Below are positions 1 to 8,937 of a DNA stretch of 64,000 bases, piece after piece. The notes beneath the pieces are model-generated. The model had not been told where the DNA came from. It did not search any database and saw only the letters and a program-made list of their open reading frames with translations. Both the position numbers and the translations under genes were made by a program. Numbering within the stretch: the stretch's first letter is position 1; every line of letters starts with the position of its first letter. The stretch spans positions 31,598 to 95,597 of the forward strand of contig JAUQWO010000083.1 of assembly GCA_030835135.1 (NCBI GenBank), written 5' to 3'. The DNA comes from Bacteroidota bacterium. Lineage in GTDB: Bacteria > Bacteroidota > Ignavibacteria > UBA10030 > UBA6906.

Positions 1-1
1 G

Positions 2-250
2 ATCGGCCGGACAGGCCGCGCGGGTGCGAGCGGCATTTCGGTGAGTTTCGCGACCGAGACGGAAGCGTACGAGATCCCCGCGATCGAGGAGTTCATCGGA
101 CGGCCGCTGGGTGCGGTGCATCCTGAAGAGGATATGCTGACTCCGCTGCCGGACCTTGCGGAGGGTGTGAAGGAGCCCGGCAAGAGGCCGCGCAAGCGGA
201 CCGGCTCGGGGAACAGAGGGGGGAGAAGGCGTCCGGGAGGCCGCCGATAG
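2..250 (+). CDS. DEAD-box RNA helicase, C-terminal fragment (5' end outside window)
   Basis: The window opens inside this gene. Reading from base 2, the first residues are IGRTGRAGASGISVSF, which is the end of helicase motif VI (HRxGRTGR) of superfamily-2 DEAD-box helicases, followed by the usual 'E...AIEEFIG' stretch and a basic RG/RP-rich tail. Such tails bind RNA non-specifically in RhlE/RhlB-type helicases, which unwind RNA in ribosome assembly or decay. Only the last 82 or so residues are present, so the subfamily cannot be decided. The gene ends at TGA 248-250, just before the promoter of the next gene. Confidence 0.88.
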   Translation: MGRTGRAGASGISVSFATETEAYEIPAIEEFIGRPLGAVHPEEDMLTPLPDLAEGVKEPGKRPRKRTGSGNRGGRRRPGGRR

Positions 251-269
251 AGTTTGTGACGGCCGTCAC

Positions 270-299
270 TTGTGGATATCGTGAAAAAGCAATACCTTA
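270..299 (+). promoter_or_regulatory. Bacteroidota-type promoter for the outer-membrane barrel gene
   Basis: TTG at 270-272, a 20-nt spacer, then TACCTTA at 293-299. This fits the TTG-N20-TAnnTTTG pattern repeated across the window. The predicted start near 306 leaves a leader of about 40 nt with a ribosome-binding site (aaggag) before ATG 346. A weaker overlapping copy (TTG 254-256, TATCGTG 277-283) also exists. Confidence 0.6.
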
Positions 300-345
300 C
301 GTGTCAGCGTTCCCCCCAACCATCAACATTTGTAAGGAGACACAG

Positions 346-903
346 ATGAAGAAGTTGCTCACCCTGTGCGCCGTCGTGCTGCTGGTGTCATCTCTGGCAA
401 TCACGGGTGCATCCGCTCAGGCCAAGAACGGCGAAAACGTCATCACTGCCGGCCTCGGTCTCGGCTACCCCGGTCTGTATGGTACCTCCGGCATGCCGCC
501 GATCTTCCTTGCCCTGGATCACGGCATCGTCTCGAATTTCTCGGTTGGTGGCATCGTGTCGTACTCGACGTCGTCCTATGACTACGGTACGGACTACAAG
601 TGGTCGTACTCCTATATCTTCGTCGGTGCCCGCGGTGCGTATCACTTTGGCCCGATGATGAAGGAACTCCCGAAGAACATCGACCTGTACGCCGGTCTGA
701 CGCTCGGCTACCACATCGTGAGCGCGAAGTATGACGGCCGCGGTGAGGAACGCCTCGCATCCTTCTACTCGGCAGGTGCCTCGTACTTCGGATTCGGCTT
801 CTTCGGTGGTGCGCGCTACTACTTCACGCCGAAGTTCGCCGCAACGGCTGAAGTTGGCTACGATATCGGCTATCTGAAGATCGGTATCTCGTACAACCTC
901 TGA
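346..903 (+). CDS. outer-membrane beta-barrel protein (hypothetical porin-like)
   Basis: A 185-residue protein with a clear Sec signal peptide (MKKLL, hydrophobic core, cleavage near ASAQA, residue 24-25). The mature part alternates aromatic and small residues in amphipathic strands (for example YPGLYGTSG, SYSYIFVGARGAYHF, FFGGARYYF) and ends in a terminal strand LKIGISYNL, the pattern of a small 8-strand OmpA/OmpW-like barrel. The start at 346 is chosen because it follows aaggag and begins the signal peptide; longer readings upstream overlap the promoter. It is monocistronic, bounded by its own promoter and a terminator. The ligand or function is not visible. Confidence 0.8.
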   Translation: MKKLLTLCAVVLLVSSLAITGASAQAKNGENVITAGLGLGYPGLYGTSGMPPIFLALDHGIVSNFSVGGIVSYSTSSYDYGTDYKWSYSYIFVGARGAYHFGPMMKELPKNIDLYAGLTLGYHIVSAKYDGRGEERLASFYSAGASYFGFGFFGGARYYFTPKFAATAEVGYDIGYLKIGISYNL

Positions 904-931
904 TCCCATGATCGGCGGTCTGTGAGTCCCG

Positions 932-967
932 GAGCCCGTCCCGCATTGCGGGATGGGCTCTGTCATT
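932..967 (+). terminator. hairpin terminator after the barrel gene
   Basis: GAGCCCGTCCCGC (932-944) pairs with GCGGGATGGGCTC (948-960) around a 3-nt loop, one G-T wobble, followed by TGTCATTT. Strong stem, weak T tract. Confidence 0.7.
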
Positions 968-1061
968 TCGCCCCGGACCATCGCGGATCCCCGCGGATGC
1001 CTCCCGGGCTGATCGTTGCAGTCCCCGCGATCGCTTGAGTCATTCTCCGGAGTCCGGCACG

Positions 1062-2498
1062 ATGATCCGATTTCCACGACAGTTCACCTGGGGCACTGCC
1101 ACCTCGAGTTACCAGATCGAGGGCGCGTGGCAGGAAGGAGGGAAGGGACTTTCCATCTGGGATGCGTTCACGCATACCCCCGGCAAGATCATCGACGGCT
1201 CCACCGGCGACGTGTCATGTGATCACTACCACCGGTGGGAGGAAGATTGCGATGCGATGGCTGCGATGGGCCTCACCGCCTACCGCTTCTCCCTCGCATG
1301 GTCCAGGATCCTCCCAACAGGTCGCGGCGCGGTGAACCCGGAAGGGATCCGGTTCTACTCGGCCCTGATCGATCGCCTGTTGGACCGCGGCATCGAACCC
1401 TGGGTGACGCTCTATCACTGGGACCTGCCGCTGACCCTCCAGCTGGAAATGGATGGCTGGCTGAGCCCCGGTCTTGCCAGCGTGTTCCGCGATTACGCCG
1501 CCGTCTGCTTCGAGCAATTCGGCGACCGCGTGAAGCACTGGATCACGTTCAATGAGCCGTGGGTCGTTGCCATCCTCGGTCATGGCCAGGGGATCTTCGC
1601 GCCGGGACGCGTGTCCACCGACGAACCGTATCGTGCTGCACACACGATCCTCCGCGCCCACGGCCAGGCCGTCCGTACCTACCGCGACCGGTTTCAACCG
1701 CGCCAGCAGGGGATGATCGGGATGACCAATAATTGTGATTGGCGCGAGCCCCTTACGCGCGACCGGGACGATGCTGCTGCGGCGGAACGGGCCGTGGAGT
1801 TCTTCCTGGGCTGGTTTGCCGATCCCCTGTACCGGGGCGAGTATCCCGACTGCATGCGCGAGCGCGTTGGCGGGCGGCTGCCCGTGTTCACGCCGGACGA
1901 CCGCACGATGATCACCGGGTCGCAGGACTTCTTCGGGCTCAATCATTATACCACGATGTTCGCTGCCAAGACCCGCCCCGGAGCCGCAGTAGAGACGACT
2001 CCCTTCGGGAATGGCGGCATCGCTGAAGATCAGGACGTGCAACTCTCGGCGCATCCCGCGTGGCAGAAGACCGAGATGGGATGGTCCATCGTGCCATGGG
2101 GGGTGCGTAAACTCCTCCACTGGATCGATGCTCGGTACGGGCACCCGCCGGTGGTGATCACGGAGAATGGCTGTGCCTTTCCCGATGTACCATCCGGGGG
2201 CACCGTGGACGATCAACGCCGGATCGCGTTCCTCGATGCATATCTTGCCGAGATCCACCGCGCCATCGATGAAGGCGTTGACCTTCGCGGATACTTTCTC
2301 TGGTCGCTTATGGACAATTTCGAGTGGTCCTCCGGTTTCACGCGCAGGTTCGGTCTGTGGCATGTGGACTATACAACGGGGGTGCGCACCCCGAAGACAT
2401 CCGCCGCATGGTTCTCAGGCGTGATCGCAGAGAATGGATTCGTGCCGATGGAAGGGAATCCATATGGTGCCGTTCCGGGGGAGCCCCGCCATGACTGA
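1062..2498 (+). CDS. GH1 family beta-glucosidase/beta-glycosidase
   Basis: A 478-residue retaining glycosidase of the (beta/alpha)8 GH1 family, which hydrolyses beta-linked gluco- or galactosides. The N-terminus FTWGTATSSYQIEGAW is the GH1 signature; the acid/base is E165 in TFNEPW and the nucleophile is E368 in VITENG; the C-terminal YFLWSLMDNFEW completes the subsite -1 motifs. No signal peptide is seen, so it is cytoplasmic. The start at 1062 follows cggag at about 9 nt; a TTG start at 1035 is possible. Its stop overlaps the start of the symporter gene, so imported oligosaccharides or glycosides are probably cleaved here. Confidence 0.95.
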   Translation: MIRFPRQFTWGTATSSYQIEGAWQEGGKGLSIWDAFTHTPGKIIDGSTGDVSCDHYHRWEEDCDAMAAMGLTAYRFSLAWSRILPTGRGAVNPEGIRFYSALIDRLLDRGIEPWVTLYHWDLPLTLQLEMDGWLSPGLASVFRDYAAVCFEQFGDRVKHWITFNEPWVVAILGHGQGIFAPGRVSTDEPYRAAHTILRAHGQAVRTYRDRFQPRQQGMIGMTNNCDWREPLTRDRDDAAAAERAVEFFLGWFADPLYRGEYPDCMRERVGGRLPVFTPDDRTMITGSQDFFGLNHYTTMFAAKTRPGAAVETTPFGNGGIAEDQDVQLSAHPAWQKTEMGWSIVPWGVRKLLHWIDARYGHPPVVITENGCAFPDVPSGGTVDDQRRIAFLDAYLAEIHRAIDEGVDLRGYFLWSLMDNFEWSSGFTRRFGLWHVDYTTGVRTPKTSAAWFSGVIAENGFVPMEGNPYGAVPGEPRHD

Positions 2499-3846
2499 AC
2501 AGGGGCGGATCGGCACGTGGGAGAAGGTCGCGTATGGGCTGGGCGACACGGCGACGAATCTCGTCTGGCGGACACTGATGGTATTCCTGCCCGTCTTCTA
2601 CACGGATGTCTTCGGGATCTCCGCGGCCGCGGTCGGCACACTGTTGCTCGTCTGCCGCTACTTCGATGGCATCACGGACCTGGTCATGGGACTCGTCGCG
2701 GACCGGACCTCCACGCGATGGGGACGCTTCCGTCCCTGGATCCTCTGGTCCAGTATCCCCTTCGGGATCGCGACGGTCCTGACATTCACCGCCATCGACG
2801 CGACGCCCGGCGGGAAGCTGCTCTATGCGTACGTGACGTACAGCGCACTGATCCTCGCGTTCACGGCGAACAACGTGCCGTACTCGGCGTTGACCGGCGT
2901 GCTGTCTCGCGATCCCACGGAGCGGACAAGCATCTCGTCCTACAGGTTCTTCTTCGCATTCCTCGGAGGGCTGCTGACGCAGGGTTTGAATGTGCCCCTG
3001 GTCGGGTTCTTCGGCAATGGCAACGAGGTGGTCGGGTACAGCTGGACCATGTCCCTGTTCGCCGTGATCGCTGTGGTGCTGCTCTTCGTGACGTTCGCTT
3101 CCACCCGTGAACGGGTGGTCACGCCGGTGCCTTCATCCGTATCGTTGCGGTCCGACCTTCGGATGCTGCTGCGCAACCGTCCGTGGCTCATTGTGTTCTC
3201 CACGGGACTTCTCTTCGTGACGATGACCACGCTGAAGCAGGGCGTGACGATGTACTACTTCAAGTACTACGTCGGCGACACCGGTCTGGCGACACTGTTC
3301 ATGGTGACCGGTCTGCTTGCGGCCATGGCGGGATCGGCAGTGACCAGCCCTCTGACCCGGTGGATGGGAAAGAAGGTGCTCATGCAGGCGGCGTTCGGCA
3401 TCGCCCTTGTGTCCAGTGCCGCTTTGTATGTGGCGGGCCCGGACGATGTTGGGCTCATGGTCGTTCTCAGTGCGATCACGGAATTCTCCACCGGTCCGAT
3501 CGTCGTGCTGTTCTTCGCGATGCTCGGCGATGTCGCGGATTATGGAGAATGGACACGCCATCGCCGCATGACCGGTCTCGTGTTCTCTGCCGGTACGCTC
3601 TCGATGAAATTCGGAACCGGCGTTGCGGGCGCCCTGACCGGGTGGCTTCTCACCGCGTTCGGCTATGTCCCGAATGCCGCCCAGACCTCCGAAGCTCTGG
3701 CGGGGATCAGGGGGCTGATCAGCATCGCCCCTGCCATCACGGCGGCCATCGCCATGGTCGTGATGGTCACGTACCCGCTCACGGAGCGTACACTTGCTGA
3801 GATGGAAAAAGCTCTGACGCTGTCCCGGAAGGAGGCAAGCGTATGA
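2491..3846 (+). CDS. GPH-family (MelB-like) sugar:cation symporter
   Basis: A 451-residue MFS-fold membrane protein with about 12 hydrophobic segments. The N-terminal region (YGLGDTATNLVWR, then FYTDVFGI and RYFDGITDLVMGLVADRT) is the hallmark of the glycoside-pentoside-hexuronide:cation symporter family (MelB, XylP, UidB). ATG 2491 is preferred because ggggag precedes it and it lies where family members begin; ATG 2464 is in frame upstream. It overlaps the GH1 gene by 8 nt and its stop overlaps the next start (ATGA-type), indicating one operon. The likely substrate is the glycoside cleaved by the GH1 enzyme (inference). Confidence 0.92.
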   Translation: MTEQGRIGTWEKVAYGLGDTATNLVWRTLMVFLPVFYTDVFGISAAAVGTLLLVCRYFDGITDLVMGLVADRTSTRWGRFRPWILWSSIPFGIATVLTFTAIDATPGGKLLYAYVTYSALILAFTANNVPYSALTGVLSRDPTERTSISSYRFFFAFLGGLLTQGLNVPLVGFFGNGNEVVGYSWTMSLFAVIAVVLLFVTFASTRERVVTPVPSSVSLRSDLRMLLRNRPWLIVFSTGLLFVTMTTLKQGVTMYYFKYYVGDTGLATLFMVTGLLAAMAGSAVTSPLTRWMGKKVLMQAAFGIALVSSAALYVAGPDDVGLMVVLSAITEFSTGPIVVLFFAMLGDVADYGEWTRHRRMTGLVFSAGTLSMKFGTGVAGALTGWLLTAFGYVPNAAQTSEALAGIRGLISIAPAITAAIAMVVMVTYPLTERTLAEMEKALTLSRKEASV

Positions 3847-5042
3847 GCGCTGTCCGAATGCGCGTGCGGCGGTGGATGGCCGCCGGTCTGGCTGCGACGT
3901 GCGCCGTCGGCGTGTCCTGGTCGCAACCCGGCACGGTCGTCAGGACCGCTGCGATCTATCAGCCACCGGGTGTGTATTGCGCGTGGCCATCCATCGCGCG
4001 TGCGGCGAATGGTGATCTGCTCGTGGCATTCACTGCCACCGAGGAACATCTTGCCCCCGATGGGAGGATACTCCTTCTCCGCTCAACCGATGAGGGACGG
4101 ACGTGGGGAGGGCCCGACACGCTGCTGGACACGCCGATCGACGAACGCGAATCTGGATTCACGAGAGATGACGATGGCCGGCTGGTCGTTCATTGCTGGG
4201 CTACGCGCCATACTCCGGCGTTCTATCGCGGGTTGCCTCGAGATGCGTACCGGAGCGATGCGCTCGGGCGATGGGCCGCCGCCGTCGATGCCCCCGCGTA
4301 CCGCGCATGCAGCGATCTGCACGGCGCGTGGCAGCGCACTACCACGGACAACGGCCGCACTTGGTCCGCACCGGTGCGCAGCCGTGATGCCGTGCACGGC
4401 GGCCTCCGGCGTCCGGATGGTGCACTCCTCATCGCAAGTTACCGTGAGGATCACCCGCTCATCGGGGTCTACCTGGCGGGGAAGGACGATACCGGCTATG
4501 TGCGGATCGCGACCATCGCCTCGCCGCAACCCGACAGCTTCGCGTTCGGTGAACCCCACATTGCGCTGCTGCCCTCCGGACGGATCATCATGATGATCCG
4601 TGCTACCGCGATGCCCTACAACGACCGGGACCCGCGCTGCGTGCTGTGGGAGACGTACTCCGATGATGGCGGTGCGACGTGGGTGAAGCCCTTCGCCACG
4701 ACGTTGTGGGGCTTCCCCCCGCACCTGCTCGTCTTCTCCGATGGCCGTGTCCTCTGTTCGTATGGCTACCGCCGCGTGCCGTTCGGTGAACGTGCATGCA
4801 TCAGCACGGATGGCATCACCTGGGATCCATCGAACGAGACTGTGCTCTCCGACGGTGCCCCGAATGGAGATCTCGGCTATCCGGCCTCGGTCGAACTGCG
4901 GGATGGCAGCATCCTCACGGTCTATTATCAACCGCCCGTTCCGGCGGGGACCATCCAGGAGATGGTCCCACCGGATCCCGCACGCACCAAACCCGCGATC
5001 ATGGGAACCGTGTGGCGTCCGGCACTTGCGGCTGGACGGTGA
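3843..5042 (+). CDS. secreted sialidase-fold (BNR/Asp-box) protein
   Basis: A 399-residue protein with a probable N-terminal signal peptide (RRWMAAGLAATCAVGVSWSQ) and a six-bladed propeller signature: Asp-boxes STDEGRTW, TDNGRTW, SDDGGATW and STDGITW spaced through the chain. This places it in the sialidase superfamily (exo-alpha-sialidase-like, BNR_2). The F/YRIP motif typical of true GH33 sialidases is not visible, so it may be a different glycosidase or a binding protein of that fold. Translationally coupled to the symporter. Its product is predicted to act in the periplasm or outside the cell on glycans whose sugars feed the operon. Confidence 0.8.
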   Translation: MSAVRMRVRRWMAAGLAATCAVGVSWSQPGTVVRTAAIYQPPGVYCAWPSIARAANGDLLVAFTATEEHLAPDGRILLLRSTDEGRTWGGPDTLLDTPIDERESGFTRDDDGRLVVHCWATRHTPAFYRGLPRDAYRSDALGRWAAAVDAPAYRACSDLHGAWQRTTTDNGRTWSAPVRSRDAVHGGLRRPDGALLIASYREDHPLIGVYLAGKDDTGYVRIATIASPQPDSFAFGEPHIALLPSGRIIMMIRATAMPYNDRDPRCVLWETYSDDGGATWVKPFATTLWGFPPHLLVFSDGRVLCSYGYRRVPFGERACISTDGITWDPSNETVLSDGAPNGDLGYPASVELRDGSILTVYYQPPVPAGTIQEMVPPDPARTKPAIMGTVWRPALAAGR

Positions 5043-5111
5043 GGCAACCCGCGGCCGCGGGCAGTGCGGGGAAATGGATCACGGCACCACCATCAACCAG
5101 GAGGGAATAGC

Positions 5112-5576
5112 ATGGCTACGACCACGGAGACGCACGCGTTTCGTCCCATCCGCGCCCTTGTGAATGGGCTCATCGTGACTGTACTGGGATTCATCATCAC
5201 CTCACTTCCGGGCATCGCCATCGCCGTGTCCGTCGGATTCGAGCTCGGTCCGCAGGGTGCAGACCAGGAGGAGATCAGCAGAACGATCAATTCCAACATC
5301 GCTGCGTTCTACAACGGCAACGTGCTGGTACAAGTCGCCGCTACCCTCGTCGTCGCGCTGCTGGTCTTCTGGCGGGCACGCGTGTGTGCGCGGGGCACCG
5401 GGACGAATGCGGTCCGCACTGGCCTTCTCATCGCGGTCCTTCCCCTCATCGCGGATGTCGTCTCGACGGCGATGATGGGTGGTGGTGTCCCCGGACTTCT
5501 CCTGCCTGCGGTGTACATCGCCGCCGGGTACTTCGGAGGAGCCGCCGTCCGGTCCGCCGGGGCAACGGAGAGCTGA
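5112..5576 (+). CDS. small four-helix membrane protein, unknown function
   Basis: A 154-residue protein starting at ATG 5112 after an excellent ribosome-binding site (aggaggg). Four hydrophobic segments are visible (around 14-36, 72-90, 105-120, 125-145 with GGGVPGLLLPAVYIAAGYFGG). The segment between helices 1 and 2 is acidic and Asn-rich. It lies 69 nt after the sialidase-fold gene and may be the last member of that operon. No family is recognised. Confidence 0.7.
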   Translation: MATTTETHAFRPIRALVNGLIVTVLGFIITSLPGIAIAVSVGFELGPQGADQEEISRTINSNIAAFYNGNVLVQVAATLVVALLVFWRARVCARGTGTNAVRTGLLIAVLPLIADVVSTAMMGGGVPGLLLPAVYIAAGYFGGAAVRSAGATES

Positions 5577-5577
5577 G

Positions 5578-5607
5578 TTGCATCCCCCCCCGCATTTTTT
5601 TATCTTA
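5578..5607 (+). promoter_or_regulatory. Bacteroidota-type promoter for proS
   Basis: TTG 5578-5580, 20-nt spacer, TATCTTA 5601-5607. The predicted transcription start leaves only about 10 nt before the GTG start of proS. The taagg at 5605-5609 lies inside or next to the -7 element, so the mRNA may carry little or no ribosome-binding site. Confidence 0.65.
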
Positions 5608-5623
5608 AGGATCATCCCACATT

Positions 5624-7354
5624 GTGAAGACCTTCATGCGCCTGAGTTCCGGATTCATTCCCACTGTCAAAGAAACACCCGCGGAAGCGGTCATCCCCAG
5701 CCATCAGCTCATGATCCGGGCGGGCATGGTACGCCCGCTGGCGGCAGGCATCTACTCGTTCCTCCCCCTTGGCTACCGGGTGATGAAGAAGGCCATGGAG
5801 GTCGTCCGTGAAGAGATGGACGCCATCGGCGCGCAGGAACTGCACCTGCCCGCGTTGAGCCCCGTGGAACTCTGGGAATCCACCGGCCGCGTGAAGGCGT
5901 TCGGTGACATCCTCTTTCATCTGAAGAACCGGCCGCTCGTTCTCGCCCCCACCCATGAAGAGGTGATCTGCTGGCTCGCGAAGAACAACGTGTCGTCGTA
6001 CAAGGAAATGCCGCAGATCTGGTATCAGATCCAGACGAAATTCCGGAATGAACCGCGCCCGCGCTCGGGCGTCCTGCGCGGCCGTCAGTTCCTGATGAAG
6101 GACAGCTACAGCCTGGATGCGACGTGGGAAGGGCTGGACAAGAGCTACGATCTCCACGCGGAGGCATACAAGAAGATCTTCACCCGGTGCGGACTGAAGT
6201 TCTTCATCGTCGGCGCATCGAGCGGTGCGATGGGCGGGACCGGCTCGCAGGAATTCATGATGGAGTCCGCCGCGGGCGAAGATGTGATCGCCGTGTCGGA
6301 GGACCTGAGCTACGCGGCGAACATGGAAGTGGCGACGTCGATGGTGCCGGCGGCGCAGCGTGACGCCACCAGCCTGCCGATGGAGGATATCCATACTCCC
6401 GGCGTGAAGACCATCGACGAACTCGTGGCCTTCCTGAAGGTGGATGCCTCGCGCTTCGCCAAGTCCGTTGTGTACTGGTCCGATGAGACACCCGTACTCG
6501 TGCTCATGCTGGGCAACGATGAGCTGAACGAAGCCAAGCTCGGCGGCGTGCTCGGGACGGACGTGCGTCCGATCGAAGCCGAGAAGCTGCCGGAGTTGAC
6601 CGGAGCGGATGGCGGGTCGATCGGTCCGGTGGGATTACGCGAGCGCACCCCTGCATCGAAGAAGTTCCGTATCATCGCAGACAAGAGGTTGCAGGGCGCG
6701 AACGGCCTGATCAGCGGCGCGAACAGGAACGACTACCATATCAAGAACATCGACCTGCAGCGCGACTGCACGATCGATGGCTACTACGATCTCCGCACCG
6801 TGCAGGCGGGAGAGCCGAGCCCGAATGGTTCGGGCGCGCTCCGCGTCGTGCCGGGCGTCGAACTCGGACACATCTTCAAGCTCGGGACGAAGTACGCTGA
6901 TGCGATGCATGCGACCTTCCTCGATGAGCAGGGGAAGGAGAAGCCGATCATCATGGGCAGCTACGGGATCGGCATCGAACGCATCGTTGCGTGCCATATC
7001 GAACAGAACCATGATGCCGACGGCATCACCTGGGACCCGGTGCTTGCACCGTTCCTCTTCCATCTCATCGCCGTCGGGACGAAGAGTGCCGCGGTGGTGC
7101 AGACCGCCGAGGGACTCTATGCCGAGATGCATACCGCCCGGCTGGAAGTGCTCTTCGATGACCGCAAAGAGGTGAGTCCGGGCTTCAAGTTCAAGGACGC
7201 CGATCTGCTGGGTATGCCGTATCAGGTGATCGTCGGCGACAAGAACCTGACCGCAGGGAACATCGAGATCAAGGAACGCCGGACCGGCAAGCGCTGGCTC
7301 CACCCGCGTGCAACGATCATGGCGCATCTTCAGGAACTTGCAGGAAAGAAGTGA
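5624..7354 (+). CDS. proS: prolyl-tRNA synthetase (bacterial type)
   Basis: A 576-residue class II aminoacyl-tRNA synthetase that charges tRNA-Pro. Motif 1 (LAAGIYSFLPLG), motif 2 (TKFRNEPRPRSGVLRGRQFLMKD) and motif 3 (GSYGIGIERIV) are all present. The INS editing domain (about residues 225-400), which clears mischarged Ala-tRNA-Pro, and the C-terminal anticodon-binding domain mark the prokaryote-like ProRS. GTG 5624 is chosen as it gives the extra MKTF; ATG 5636 is an alternative that starts MRLSSGFIPT as many homologues do. Confidence 0.97.
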   Translation: MKTFMRLSSGFIPTVKETPAEAVIPSHQLMIRAGMVRPLAAGIYSFLPLGYRVMKKAMEVVREEMDAIGAQELHLPALSPVELWESTGRVKAFGDILFHLKNRPLVLAPTHEEVICWLAKNNVSSYKEMPQIWYQIQTKFRNEPRPRSGVLRGRQFLMKDSYSLDATWEGLDKSYDLHAEAYKKIFTRCGLKFFIVGASSGAMGGTGSQEFMMESAAGEDVIAVSEDLSYAANMEVATSMVPAAQRDATSLPMEDIHTPGVKTIDELVAFLKVDASRFAKSVVYWSDETPVLVLMLGNDELNEAKLGGVLGTDVRPIEAEKLPELTGADGGSIGPVGLRERTPASKKFRIIADKRLQGANGLISGANRNDYHIKNIDLQRDCTIDGYYDLRTVQAGEPSPNGSGALRVVPGVELGHIFKLGTKYADAMHATFLDEQGKEKPIIMGSYGIGIERIVACHIEQNHDADGITWDPVLAPFLFHLIAVGTKSAAVVQTAEGLYAEMHTARLEVLFDDRKEVSPGFKFKDADLLGMPYQVIVGDKNLTAGNIEIKERRTGKRWLHPRATIMAHLQELAGKK

Positions 7355-7357
7355 CCG

Positions 7358-8779
7358 ATGGGTGTTCAGCCGATCCTGGTGAGCGGCGCCTGGCGCATCA
7401 CGACCCATGTGCGCCCGGTGCTCAACCCCTTCGATGGATCGGTCGCAGGGGAGGTCTGTCAGGCAGGAACGCGTGATATCGAGGACGCCCTCACGGGCGC
7501 AGTCTCCGCATTCCGGATGTCACGCCGGCTTTCCACCCACCAGCGAGTGGATGCCCTCTACGCCATCGCCCGGGAAATCGGAGAGCGGAAAGAAGCGCTT
7601 GCTGCAATGATCACGCGCGAGACGGGGAAGCCGATCTCGCTCTCCAGGATGGAAGTCGACAGGAGCGAATTCACGTTCAGGACGGCGGCGGAGGAAGCCG
7701 GGAGGACGCACGGCGAGATGCTCCCGCTCGACATGAACGTTGCTTCCGCAGGCCGATTCGCCCTCGTCAAGCGATTCCCGATCGGTCCGATCGCGGCCAT
7801 TACCCCATTCAATTTCCCCTTGAATCTCGTCGCGCATAAGGTCGCCCCGGCGTTAGCAACAGGCAACCCGGTGGTCCTGAAACCATCGTCCAATGCCCCT
7901 GGGACTGCCATGCTGCTGGCCGGGATCATCCTCGAGAGCGGTCTACCGACAGAGATGCTTTCGGTGCTACCTTGCAGTGGAGGTGAATCGGCTCAACTCA
8001 TTGAAGATGAGCGGGTTGCCCTGGTTACCTTCACGGGAAGTCCCGCTGTTGGCTGGCCACTCAAATCGCGGGCCGGAAAGAAACGGGTAACACTCGAACT
8101 GGGTGGAAATGCCGGCGTCATCATCGATCATGGTGCGGACCTCGGGCTTGCCGCCGCGAAAGTCGTCTCAGGCGGGTTCGCGAACGCCGGACAGTCGTGC
8201 ATCTCCGTGCAACGGGTGTACGTGCATCGGGAGCACGTCGCGGAGTTCCTGGAGATGCTCGTCCCGCAGGTGAGGGCGTTGCCAACGGGGAACCCCTGGG
8301 CTGAAGAGACCGTGGTTGGCCCGATGATCACCACCGCGGCCGCCGAACAGGCGGAGGCCTGGATCCGGGAGGCGGTTGACGCAGGGGCCCGCGTGCTGTG
8401 TGGTGGCCACCGGACCGGAGCAGTGCTGGAGCCAACGATCCTGATGGATGTGGCTCCTGCGATGAAGGTCTGCTCTCAGGAGGTCTTTGCCCCCATCGTG
8501 ACCGTCGAAACCTTCACGGCATTCGAGGAAGCCGTGGCCCGGGTGAATGATTCGGTGTACGGACTGCAGGCCGGTGTGTTCACGACCGATCTCCGGCACA
8601 TGTTCCAGGCGTTCGAAGAGTTGGAAGTGGGCGGGGTGATCGTGAATGATGTTCCAACATACCGGATGGATCACATGCCGTACGGCGGGGTGAAGAGTTC
8701 GGGGTTCGGGCGGGAGGGGATACGGTACGCGATGGAGGAGATGACGGAGCGCAAGCTCCTCGCCATCAACCCCCGCTGA
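7358..8779 (+). CDS. NAD(P)-dependent aldehyde dehydrogenase
   Basis: A 473-residue ALDH-superfamily enzyme that oxidises an aldehyde to the acid through a thiohemiacetal on cysteine. Catalytic C281 lies in NAGQSCISVQR, the general base E247 in LELGGN, and the cofactor-binding region reads ITPFNFPLNLVAHKVAPALATGNPVVLKPS. The overall pattern resembles lactaldehyde/succinate-semialdehyde/GAPN-type dehydrogenases; the exact substrate cannot be fixed. It begins 4 nt after the proS stop and is probably co-transcribed with it. Confidence 0.93.
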   Translation: MGVQPILVSGAWRITTHVRPVLNPFDGSVAGEVCQAGTRDIEDALTGAVSAFRMSRRLSTHQRVDALYAIAREIGERKEALAAMITRETGKPISLSRMEVDRSEFTFRTAAEEAGRTHGEMLPLDMNVASAGRFALVKRFPIGPIAAITPFNFPLNLVAHKVAPALATGNPVVLKPSSNAPGTAMLLAGIILESGLPTEMLSVLPCSGGESAQLIEDERVALVTFTGSPAVGWPLKSRAGKKRVTLELGGNAGVIIDHGADLGLAAAKVVSGGFANAGQSCISVQRVYVHREHVAEFLEMLVPQVRALPTGNPWAEETVVGPMITTAAAEQAEAWIREAVDAGARVLCGGHRTGAVLEPTILMDVAPAMKVCSQEVFAPIVTVETFTAFEEAVARVNDSVYGLQAGVFTTDLRHMFQAFEELEVGGVIVNDVPTYRMDHMPYGGVKSSGFGREGIRYAMEEMTERKLLAINPR

Positions 8780-8781
8780 TC

Positions 8782-8826
8782 CATGAAGTTACATGGAGGC
8801 ACTTCATGCCGGCTCTGCCGGCTTTC
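8782..8826 (+). terminator. double hairpin after the aldehyde dehydrogenase
   Basis: CATGAAGT (8782-8789) pairs perfectly with ACTTCATG (8801-8808); it is followed directly by GCCGGC-TCT-GCCGGC (808-822 of this 8 kb block) and TTTC. The second stem plus TTTC could terminate transcription ahead of the dnaE promoter. Confidence 0.5.
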
Positions 8827-8878
8827 GTGTGTTGAAGACCACCTGCAAAAGTTGTTCACAACTTCCCGTCGGGGCTCC

Positions 8879-8908
8879 TTGACTTTCCCTCACGGCGTTG
8901 ATACCATG
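8879..8908 (+). promoter_or_regulatory. probable promoter for dnaE
   Basis: TTG 8879-8881, 20-nt spacer, TACCATG 8902-8908 (one mismatch to TAnnTTG). The same stretch can be read as a sigma-70 pair, TTGACT-N17-TACCAT. The dnaE start codon is 30 nt downstream. Confidence 0.45.
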
Positions 8909-8937
8909 AGCACAGTCCGATCACAATTTCGTATGCC

